Below are positions 36,877 through 47,700 of a stretch of DNA of 64,000 nt, piece after piece. The notes under the pieces are model-generated. The model did no database searches and was not told where the DNA came from. It saw nothing but the letters and a program-made list of their open reading frames with translations. Each line of letters opens with the position of its first letter. Position 1 is the first letter of the stretch. The DNA comes from Seriola aureovittata. Taxonomy: Eukaryota; Chordata; Actinopteri; Carangiformes; Carangidae. The stretch covers positions 2,691,001 through 2,755,000 of the forward strand of contig NC_079368.1 of assembly GCF_021018895.1 (NCBI RefSeq), written 5' to 3'. The position numbers were made by a program, and so were the translations under genes.

Positions 36877-37496
36877 CTTTGGATGTTTGTTCTGGCTTGT
36901 TATTCAATCGATGCAGATTAACACAAAGCTACAGAGATGGCTCAGATGATGCACTGTGATGGTTTTCACTGTATGTGCACTGACAGCAGCCACTGTGGTT
37001 TGTGCAGACAAACACTGCTCTCTGTTGGTCACTTCCTGTACAACATGCTATCACAGAACCTCACTGTCATCTAGAGGAACACACCACTCTGTGGTTAAAT
37101 TAAGGTAAAGTTCACCCAAATAAGAAAAAACAAACAAACAAATAAAAGAGATATTGTTGGTGTCTGAAGACTATAAAATAATTATCTCATGATCCTCATC
37201 TACAAGTAACAAGATCTGCCAGTCCAGTGAAAACACCTGCTTCCAAAAATGAAGGGAAGATTTAATCATCACAATATAACATCAAGTCAGTGAAACTTCA
37301 GGGATATCAATCTTTCCATTTAGGAAGAACAAGTGAATGTGACTCAGTTTCAGCTGCTTTGGTGCAAATGAAAGTGACAACAGGTGCAATGGAGAGGCAA
37401 AAGCAAGACAACCCCCCCCCCCCCCCCCAGTTACTCTCTCCTGATCTGTCCTGACTGATTCTTCTCTAGTTTTGTGTCCTTGTCACTACTGGTAGC

Positions 37497-38076
37497 ATGA
37501 GGCGGTACCTGCAGCCCGATCAGGTTGCACAGGTAGTCCAGGTACATGACCTCCAGCAGGCTGCTGGTGTGCATGTTTCTGACTGTCAGAAACAGACTCC
37601 AGACAGAGGGTGGCATGAGGGCCCCACATTCTCTAGTGGGACCTGTGCTCACAGACCAGCACTGTGCAGCTCGATTGGCATTCACCAGACAACACCAGAA
37701 TCGGCAGGTCCACCATTGGCACCCAGTTCTCTTCAAAGGTGAGAGCAGGTTAGCACCTTACACTGGTGCAGTGGGCCCTGGGTTCCTCCTGCTGCAGGAC
37801 CACGCCCGGCCTCGTGTGGCCAGAGTGTGTGGGCAGTTCCTGGATGACGAAGGCATTGATGCCACTGCCTGGCCCTCACGTGAGCACCTATGGGACGTTA
37901 TGTATCGGAGCATCCTACGCCGCCAAGTACCGCCACAGACTGTCCAGGAGCTCACTGACGCCCTGATCCAGGTCAGGGAGGAGATCCCCCAGGACACCAT
38001 CCGCCGACCAATCAGGAGCATGTGCAGACGTTGTCGGGAGTGTAAACAGGCACACGGGGGCCAGACACACTACTGA
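37497..38076 (+). pseudogene. Tc1-like transposase pseudogene (second family), internally deleted
   Basis: The frame begins MRRYLQPDQVAQVVQ, shifts once near 37580, then continues through VGPVLT, LAFTRQHQ, GAVGPGFLLLQDHARP, VARVCGQFLDDEGID, EHLWDVMYRSI and VQELTDALIQVREEIPQDTI to TGA at about 38076. This is the block order of the fish Tc1-like transposase. Two blocks are missing: most of the helix-turn-helix and the segment after ESRL. The first catalytic Asp position reads KGES instead of the usual DES, and the SPDLNPI motif before EHLWD is lost. It is unrelated in sequence to the 33.7/48.5-kb family. Confidence 0.88.
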
Positions 38077-38935
38077 GCCACATCAGGAGTCGGATCAGCC
38101 TGTGATTTTTGCCTTTTGCTACTGAAGTTTTGCTGTTTGTAAGTTCTGAATCCAGACAGTCAATACTTCATTGCTTACAGAACTTACAGTCCGTAACACT
38201 GTAACTGTTACTGAGTCGTGAATATTTTTTTTAGAAAACATAAAATGCCTTTACTCTATTACAAACAATAAACACTTCTGGAGCTACATGCTCTGAACAC
38301 ATTTTTCTCTGTAGTGTGTAAGGAATGATCGTAGTGTTTTTATTTGGATTGTCTTTGTGTATGATGAGGTGATTGTTTGATTTTAGAAGAAGTTTGGTGA
38401 ATGTAGTTTTTACAGTTTAGAGTAACGCATTGACAGTTTCAAGAAATGTGTTTTAACAACTGTAAAAAAAACTGTAATAGACTAAAAACAAGCCACAGTC
38501 TGTTCGCCACTGTGTCCTGTTTGTTTATTAAAGCACAAGTTAAATATGAATTTATCACCTGCTAAATAAAATATTCATTAATAATCAAACAGTGTCTAAT
38601 TTATATTGTAATGGTGATTCTGTGACGTGCACAGTTCAGTAGAGGGAACATCAGAGCTGATGAACTGAGTGTGTGATTGACACGGCTGGAGGTAGCTGTG
38701 GCTAAGAACAAAAATCAATCACGTAAAACATTTTATAAACTCATCCATCTGCTCGTCTTCCCCAGAGCATTCTTCCAACGTCACACCACCTCTCTGTTTC
38801 CTAATAAACACATACTGTACATGAAGTTATCAAGTCACTCAGACATTGACAGGGACTCTTCCTGCTCCTACTCTGGTCACATGACTGGGTAAACTGTCAC
38901 TGGTCTTCACTGCTGACTTTCAAACTGAACCATGA

Positions 38936-38941
38936 TTTATT
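38936..38941 (-). terminator. putative poly(A) signal of ccdc125
   Basis: AATAAA on the minus strand, about 350 bp downstream of the ccdc125 stop, is the first such hexamer after the coding end. It would give a 3'UTR of about 370 nt. Confidence 0.5.
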
Positions 38942-39288
38942 TTTTACATCAGTATCAGCTTGTCCAGAAACGTCCCCTCAGGTTTGGAAACCGATGGGTG
39001 GACAGTATCCTCAGCTGCTTCGTGTGTTTTTGCTGATCTGAATATCGTAGTAAAAAACTGTTTGTGAGACGTAGCGGAGACGCTTGTGGGCTGAAGGTCT
39101 CAGCCTGTCCCTACTCTTCCTCTCTCAGGACCACATCTGGGTGCTGGGACAGCAGTGAGCGGTCAGGCCCGATCACATCCTTCCACATTCAGCCTCAGTG
39201 TGACATGACACATGCTACATCCAGGTCTTGCTTCTTTCTCTCACAGTCAAAGCCTGGCTGCTGTGGCTGAGGTCTGGAGTCTAGTGGA

Positions 39289-39684
39289 TCAGGACTCTGA
39301 TTGGTCTGACTGTTGGATTTCAGACTCACAGCTCTTGTGGTTAGACAGGAGCTGGACTCTGGTCTGTGATGGGTCTGGCAGCTCCTGTGGTTCAGTCCTG
39401 GACTCAGACAGACATGGTGGTTCTTGTAGCTGGAGCTGGGAGACCGACAGCTCCGGTCGTTGCTCTGCTTGGACGTCGGACTCTGATGTTTTAGCTGATT
39501 GCTGAGACTGGCTCTGACTCTTAGATGGGTCTTGTGGTTGCTTCGATGGGATGCTGGACTCTGGCGGATCTGACGGCTGGCAGGGTGAGTCTAGGTGCAG
39601 CTGTCTCTGCAGCTCCTCAGCGCTGTGAGCCAGCATGATGCTCACCTTCCTCTGGTGGGCCAGGGCCTCCTCCTTATCATTCAG
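39289..39684 (-). CDS. ccdc125: ccdc125 terminal coding exon with Ser/Gln/Pro-rich tail
   Basis: After TGCTGCAG the exon opens with [20 protein letters not shown], near-identical to human. It then continues with about 110 residues rich in Ser, Gln, Pro and Glu, including SQSQSQQ, to TGA at 39289-39291. The tail does not resemble the human tail as I remember it, so it is fast-evolving. Confidence 0.92.
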   Translation of the reverse strand: MNDKEEALAHQRKVSIMLAHSAEELQRQLHLDSPCQPSDPPESSIPSKQPQDPSKSQSQSQQSAKTSESDVQAEQRPELSVSQLQLQEPPCLSESRTEPQELPDPSQTRVQLLSNHKSCESEIQQSDQSES

Positions 39685-42600
39685 CTGCAGCAGGAAACAC
39701 CAGGTCAGAGCATTAGCTTCATCAAGTCCACAAACAAACACCAGTCAACAGTCAGTTCATGCCAGACAGTGAGAAACGTTTCAGATCATCAACACATGAA
39801 TGAATCAGATGCATGAGATTTCCTACCACTACTGACAACCACGACCGAGCATGTGTGAGTGTGCTTCAAATAAAGTGATTCTCAGGTTGTTTAACAGCAT
39901 CTGACAATTATTTTACATTTCTGAAACAGACCCAGTTATTGGCCAGGTGTACGGTGTGAAGGTGAGCAGGGTCTGGCCTTATCTCTCTGCCTCTCTGTTT
40001 TTATGCCTCCACGCCGGCGACAGCGGTCAAGGTCAAGGTCATGGTGATCTCACGTTCTTGTGAATGCAATATATCGGGAACACCCAGAGGGTAATTCTTT
40101 ACTCCTGTCACACTGTGACCTTTTTTTATGGCCATAACTCACACTTTCATTCACTAATTATGACACAATCTAACTCAAATATCTATAAGGATAAAATTAA
40201 GTGATGACATTTTATATCCAAAAGGTCAAAGGTCAACTTCAGTGTGACATCATAATGTTCTGCAAAAACACTTGTGGTCATTATTCAGTGCTATAACCCA
40301 GGAAGGTCTGACTGTGGAGACTGTGACCATGTTTCCTGCAACTTGGCTGATTGGTTAAACTACAATTACAACCATTTTTTTGACCACAGGAAATCCAGGT
40401 AGAGAGTAGAGGAATGACCTGCAGCAAATGGCCTGGCCAGTTCTGGAGTCCAAACCTGGGACTCACTGCTCAGGGCATTTGAGCCCATGTGGAATGCGCC
40501 CTAACGATTGGGCCATCAGGTCGCCCCTCAGCCTCTCTATGTTCATACTTCACACAATTACTCCTATAACTCCTATAACCAAGATCATCCTCATTAACGT
40601 CTGAAAATGTTCTCCATTATTCCCATTTGTACAACTAATTGTTGTGACCTAGGAGGAAGCAGAAGCAGAAGTAGAAGCAGAAGCAGAAGCAGAAGCATAA
40701 GCAGAGGAAGACCTGTCTCCATGTGCAGCCATTTAGCTCCTGCCTTTAGATGTGGTCAGACAACATGTTACGAACTAGTTAAGTAAACTAGTTAACTTTA
40801 GGATGGCTTTCACTTTTCCACCTCTTAGCCCACTTGTTTCGTCCATATCACTGCTCTTTTATTGCTTTTACACAGTCAGCAGGCCGAGCTTTGATCCACT
40901 GAGAGACTCTCGACCCATTAGTAGATACAGAAGTGATCCTGCAGGTAGCCGAGCAGCTACGACCAGCTGTGGTGAGATGAGGCTCTACCAGCTGCGGTGC
41001 AACTGACGAATGTGCTTCATGAGATGAGAAAAGTAGCATTGGTTGCTAGGTAACAGACATAAAAGTTGATGAGCAATGTTGGTTTGAGTTTTTAGGATTT
41101 CCTAACCTGAGATAAGACAGAATTCCTGAAGTGAGTCAGGATTTGCTTCTGTGATACCAAACTGGGCAAAAAAACCTTCAGGAGGTTTCTGTAATACACC
41201 CCCAGATCTCTAGACAACAGGTCTACAGGTGTCAGAGGAGTTACTGACCAAGTCCAGCAGTCTGTAGAGAGTCTCCAGAAGATCATCAGGCAACTTCAAG
41301 TCCAGACCGGAAGGCAGCAATCCTCTCAGTCTCTGGCTGACACTGATTAAAGGACTCCTGTTAGCACCTGGAAGGAAAGGACAGATGTTTCTCCAAGCCT
41401 TTGGGAATCATGGTGGAACTCAAATCAAGGATTACTCACTTCAGCTTCAGAGACAATGTTAAAATAGCAGTAAATCCCTGGCGCTGACAGGGAATACCTG
41501 TACTCACATTTAAGGAGCTCTATCCAAGAAAAAGTTCACCTGAATCCTTCCCTATGTTTATTTTAGAGACATGTTTCTGTCATCCTTCCACATGCGGGGA
41601 AAGTACACCTGAATGAATTTATAAATCCCATTCCATTTGAACAACTTTAGTTCCAGGTGTCATATTGTCATCAGGAACTCAGCAGGTTAGTTAAAGCAAA
41701 AAACAGACATCAATTACAAAGATACTGAATAAATATTCTGAACAACCATAGAAGTGATTTCCTCTATGCTTCACATGTGATATGTTGACTGTCAGATCAG
41801 AGGGTCTTGTTCTTCTTCTTCTTCTTCTCTGCTTGCTTATCTGTTGAGGTCACCACGCACTACTGGTACCATGTGAGAACAACACAGGGCTACACCTCAT
41901 ATTCAGGACTGGTTACGGCTCGAGGGATGACTGAACTGTCCAGTTTGATGTGATGTAACAGACTCACCTTCAGCCTTGTAGTGATGTGATTTCAGGATGT
42001 TGGCCTCAGCCAGCAGCAGGAAGTGTTCACTTCGTTTCCTCAGCTGCTGCTCAAAGGCGATACGAAAAGCGTCCGCAACCATCATTGCCTCCTCTCTCCT
42101 CGACCGCTGAGCATCAAGCTGGAAAACAAACACACAGATTTACATTACACAGCAGAATCATCTCAAAGATGATCCAGAGGAATGAGAAAACTAGAAGGTA
42201 ACTGTGCTCCAGGTAAATCTTTCTTTTGGGTTTAGAAACAGAGACATTAAATATCGATTTATTTTTAAAAGTGTTTAAAATTACAGATATGTGGGCCTTA
42301 TGAAATTATGTCATGGGTAAATTGGGGTCGTGTAGCAAAGACATGCTGACCAGAAAGGTCAGAGGTCACCAAAAAGACTCAACAAACATCTGAGCTGTTA
42401 TGCAGAGTTTCCTCTACAGTCACTCACATCCACTGTTTTCTCTTCTGTTGCAGTAAAGTGAGGGTGATGCATAAAGCTGCTGTTCATACGAACTCAACCG
42501 ATTGACAGTGACAGTGAGATGAGCTAACGTTAGCTAAAGGTGTTAGAAACACTTTTCTCAGCTCTTGTTGTCAGGACATTGGTTTGAAACCTTGTAAGGT

Positions 42601-44686
42601 TGAAACCTTGCTGTAAACAGTTTTTATTACACCTGAGATAAAGAAGAGAGGAACATCAGTGATGGTCTGAGCTCAGCACAGGTGAAGTGGTTGGATGTGG
42701 TTTACCTCCTGCTGCAGCTGTACGAGCTGCTTCCTGCTGGCAGCAGCAGTTCGACTGCATGGACATGCTTCTGCAACTCCAAAACACCGACAGGCCCCCA
42801 ACACTGTCAGCTGCAACACAAAGAGAAGATGAATACCACTACTAGATCAACTCCCCTGCAAAAGAGCAACTTACTTATATATACATTAAACGCACAGTAT
42901 GTCACTTCTGCCTCTAGGCGTCTCTCAATCAAAACAATAAGAAAAGACGGTGTTCGGTGACGTCATGAAATAGCGTGGGATCATGGGAGTTGTTGTCTTC
43001 ACCACCATTGCTGTAAGGTTCTTCTGGTTTGGATTCCTTCAGTGTCAGTGGTTCAGGAAATCAAACAGATTCTAACTGTTGAAAACACTGAATGAAGCAG
43101 TTTGACATTTAAAGTCAGTGTTTGAGCGACGCTGTACGGAGGACAGAGACTCAGGGAAGAGTTGGAGCTGAGATTGATGCTAACCTTTGTCCTGATTGTT
43201 TCTCTGATAACTTATGAAGCAGACGTTCAGCAGGTTTTTACCAGCAGCTGAATTATCCACAGAGGTGTCCTCCTCTCCATAACAAACACACCAGGGGATT
43301 CAAACCAGTAAATGAATAAAGACAACTAAAATCCTTAATCTGGTTAAAATATAGAGTTGAAAACCACCAAGGTGTAAAAAGTGTATGTGGCTTTAAACTA
43401 GATGAAAGTCCATTTTAACCTTTTGTCTGACAAACACAACGACCCATGCGCATAGAGGATATGATGTCATTGACAGTCGACCAAAGGACACGGAGTGTTG
43501 CCATGATTAAAATGACATATTTCTCTAGGTTTGAGAATTAGTGGAAACTTTTGTCTAGTCATTTTTAGACATTTTAATGTGGCCTTATGCACATAATGTC
43601 ATGTCAGTTTTCAATCTGAGATTTATTCAACAGATGAAATATGCCTTTACACAGCACTTTTTATTTTAAAATATAAAGATCAAACATTCAGGACTGAACT
43701 GAGAGCAGGAAAATCATGTAGGAAGCGCCACAGTCTCCACAGAGGCTCATCACAGTGATAAAAAAAAAACAATGGAAGGAGTTTTTAAACTTTTTTTTTC
43801 AATGTTTTTAAAATATTTAAAAGCATTCTTTATTGTTTTTTTATAATAACATTTTACCTACTTTAAATTGTACTGTTTTACAGTTGATTTGTCAACCCAC
43901 TTGCAATATCTTTGCAGCCCACCAGGGGGCCACAGCAAAACAGTTTATAAGGAAATATTAACTATTTTTTTATATATATATATAAAAAAAGCTTTTATCA
44001 TATGATGAATGAAATGAATTTCCCAGTTGTGGGATTAATAAAATTAATCTAATCTAATCTAATGATGTCTTTTTAATTTAATTTACATTTTATTTTGATT
44101 TGTTGGGATGTTTTCTATTTGACTCATGTGATACCCTTTGTTACTTGTATTGAAAAGTGCTATAGAAATAAAGTCTTATTAACATTATATTTCAGGTATA
44201 AAATATAATAATGTCCATAACTGTTCTTGAATGAAGGCAGGTGAGAAAAAGAAGCTTCTCACAGTGGAGGAATTATTATCAATGTAGCTGCTTTATGCAG
44301 TAAATGGCCACATGTTGGTAATAGCTGTGCTAAAAGCCTGCTATGCTTTACACATAGTATATCATTTATCCAGTTAAAGACCTGGATATGAGGTCAGCAT
44401 AACTTCCCCAAACAAACACACTAAAAACATGACCAGGAGAATGTGCTCAGTGTGTGAGGTCACTGATCTGAAGGTAAAGTCTTGGTCCTAATACATGACC
44501 TGACTACAAATATTCTCTCTCTCTCTCTCGCTTTATAATATTGACTGATGCTCTCTCACCTCCAGGACACTTGCGTCTCTCTCTGGGCTGTACTGAGGTT
44601 TGGTTCCTTGGTAAGTTCTCTGCTCCTTAACATTCAACATGGAGAGAAGCTCCACACACTGCCGACTCAGAGCTGCACGCACACAT

Positions 44687-44718
<32 letters not shown>

Positions 44719-47700
44719 TATGATGACTGAGACCACAAGATGCATTTAAAAATGCTGGAAAAAGACTGTGTCAATCTCTTGGAGCTAGGAGCTGTGTGAG
44801 GTTCATTAACTCAGCTCCAGACAGATTCACTTGACTTCACATGTGGAGATGATATGTGCGGACGTGTTTAGGTCACTTCTCATGCATCTACATTATTCAG
44901 AATTTACCATAATTCTCTGCTCGGAGCTGCTGGATCTCACTCTCTCTGTCCTGCAGGTTGTCAGTCAGAGTCTTGTTCTCACTCACAATCCTGAAAAACA
45001 ACAATAAGGTTACAATATAACCCAGGAAGAATCCCACAGACATTGAGTGTAAGTGGAATAAATCTGACCTGTTGTGTTTCTGCTCCCAGGACTGGTCAGA
45101 CTTCTTCATCTGGACCTGGTTGAAGCTGAGCTCCCACTGCAAACTGTTCACCTCCTGCAGGAGACGGAGGCAGCAGATCATGATCACATTTTATCTAGTA
45201 TTTACACTCAAAGAGGTTCACTGAACTCACTGTCATGTTGGTGAAACCAGTTTGTGACCACTTTAGCTTTGTGACATGGAGCATTATCCTGCTAGTAGCC
45301 ATTAGAAGATAATGAACATGGTCAGTAACAATACTCAGACTGAGACATTCAGACCATGACTGACACATACTATATTTCTATATTACCAAACAAGTGATCA
45401 GTTCATTTTATCAGTCAAAGATCAACTTCATCCATCTGTTTGTTTCTGAGCTCTTTGTTTTCTGTTTATTATTAATGCCTCATTTATTCAGTTACTGGTA
45501 GACATATAAAGACTTGTAGCCATATATAAATCCACAGGCTCTCTGCTCCCATGTAGACACTGTGGGAAATGTAAGTAGCAGTAGATAACTATCTAGCTTT
45601 TTTAATACACTTTGCTTCCTTACCTTCAGAGTTTCTGAAGTGTCAAGTATCTACGGATGAACACTAATGTTAGCTAGTGTCTAACTGTTGTCTTAAGTTA
45701 CATTCATTCATTTTCTACCGCTTATCCTCTAGTAGGGTCGCGGGGGGGCTGGAGCCTATCCCAGCATCTTCTCGGGCGAGAGGCGGGGTACGCCCTGGAC
45801 AGGTCGCCAGTCCATCGCAGGGCAAACACATAGAGACAGACAACCATTCACACTCACACATCAATTTAGATTATTCAATTAGCCTAGTCCCCATTTTGCA
45901 TGTCTTTGGACTGTGGGAGGAAGCCGGAGAACCCGGAGAGAACCCACACTGGCACGGGGAGAACCATGCAAACTCCACACAGCTGTGAGGCGACAGCGCT
46001 AACCACTGCACCACCGCGCTAACCACTGCACCACCGCGTCTTAAGTTACAGTTTAGCTAAATAATGTTAGCTAGCTGATAGCCCTTTAATGTCCAATGAT
46101 AGCTTGTCATTTCATCACCAATATAAAATGCCATATATGATCTAATGTTAGCAAACACTGGTGCTCAGTCATGAACAGTGAATACAATGGAGGATTAGTA
46201 GTTGTAGAGATACGTTTTGACATCTTGTTAACAGTCTTTGTGTGTCTGTGTGGTTTAGCTAGTCTTTTACCTTTTTGATATTAGCTTCTATAACAGACCC
46301 CCCCCCCTTTGTTTTCACTCAGGAATTCAGGGGTTTCACCTGTTGGGTCATTGAACAATATTAAAATCCATGTGTGCTGAAGGCTCAGTAGTTGTATTAG
46401 CAGTGGTGGAAAGTAATTAAGTACAATTACTCTAAGTACTGTACTTATGTACAATTTTAGGTACTTGTATATCAGTTGAGTATTTTCTATTTTATTGTGC
46501 TTTATAATTCTACTCCACCACATTTATTTGGCAGCTTTAATTAAACAAGTAGGACATTGTAAGGACTGTAACACTGCAGTTCACTGAAGCTCTGCCTGTT
46601 CTGTACTGGACTCCCTTTCGCCCTGGAGAAAAAGTTGACCCCCGATTGTCATAGTATAATTCACTGGAATCAGTCGCGATGTGACTGTAAACAGAGAAAT
46701 TTCTCTTTACCACCACTTCTTGTGGTGTATCATTTGTCTTTGATAAACAGGTAAAGAGCAGTTACTTCCTGACTGTTGAGCAGAAACCTGCTGAAGCATG
46801 TTAGAGCAAACAGACCAAGCCCTTATTTGAGCAGCCTGCACTGACTGGAGCAACAGACCAGACAGAAGCAGTTACCTTCTCCAGAGCTTTGGCCTTCTCC
46901 TCACTCTTCTGCAGCAGGCTTTTAGTGTGAATCGTGGCTTTGTCGAGGATGGCCTGTGTGAGGAAGAGGCATGTTCAGTTAGTGGCCGAACAAAGCGAAG
47001 ACTCAGACTGGTAAGTTCCTTCTCTCTCACTGAAGGCCACTGCTCTGACACTTCAGAGACAAAGACACTTCAGACAGAAGGACTGGTCTTCACAGGAAGT
47101 CTTTGCTTTGTGACGGCAGAACAGCAGCTGTGTACTACTGTCCAAGACGAAGATAATCTGCAGCAGCTTCATGCTGATAAACCTAAATTGTTCTCATCTC
47201 CCATTAAGTCTTTATACTCTGTAAGAAATGCATGTACAGTAAAGCAAATAGTCAGGATATGATATTGACATCATTAGCTAACTTCTGAGTCAACATGGAT
47301 ATGAGGTTATTAAAGTGCTCATAAATGTGAAAACCTACATTGCCATGACAGCCAGTCGACGACGACGATGTGATATGATCAAAGGGTAACTGATACGTCT
47401 GATTCAAAACACGTCAGTGAGTCACACTGTTACACTGGGTGACATGTTCCTTCATCACCATGAACACACACACTTGTTAAATTCAATTTAAAAATAAAGC
47501 TATATACTGTATCATCTTTTTTGAAAGACCATCATCTTCAGGTTTGGAGCTGAGAGCTACAGACAGAGGAGGGAAGTCAGACTCACTGCTGGTTTTGGTC
47601 TTTTTAAACATTTTAAATATCAGCAGCCTTCTGCACTGGGCACAGGCCGAGACTGACAGAGATGTTGCTGCTCAAAACCCCAGCAACACCTGGAAAATGA

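Larger units (their letters stand above)
34263..37410. other. intergenic with repeats, no gene recognised
   Basis: Holds one GT microsatellite, copy 3 of the AGGTCA repeat family and a 17-bp minisatellite. A poly-C run of about 18 bases follows at 37411-37429. Confidence 0.5.

Noticed and set aside
40370..40526. Possible tRNA gene
   Set aside because: Box A and box B are present but the cloverleaf and acceptor stem are not. A SINE body follows.
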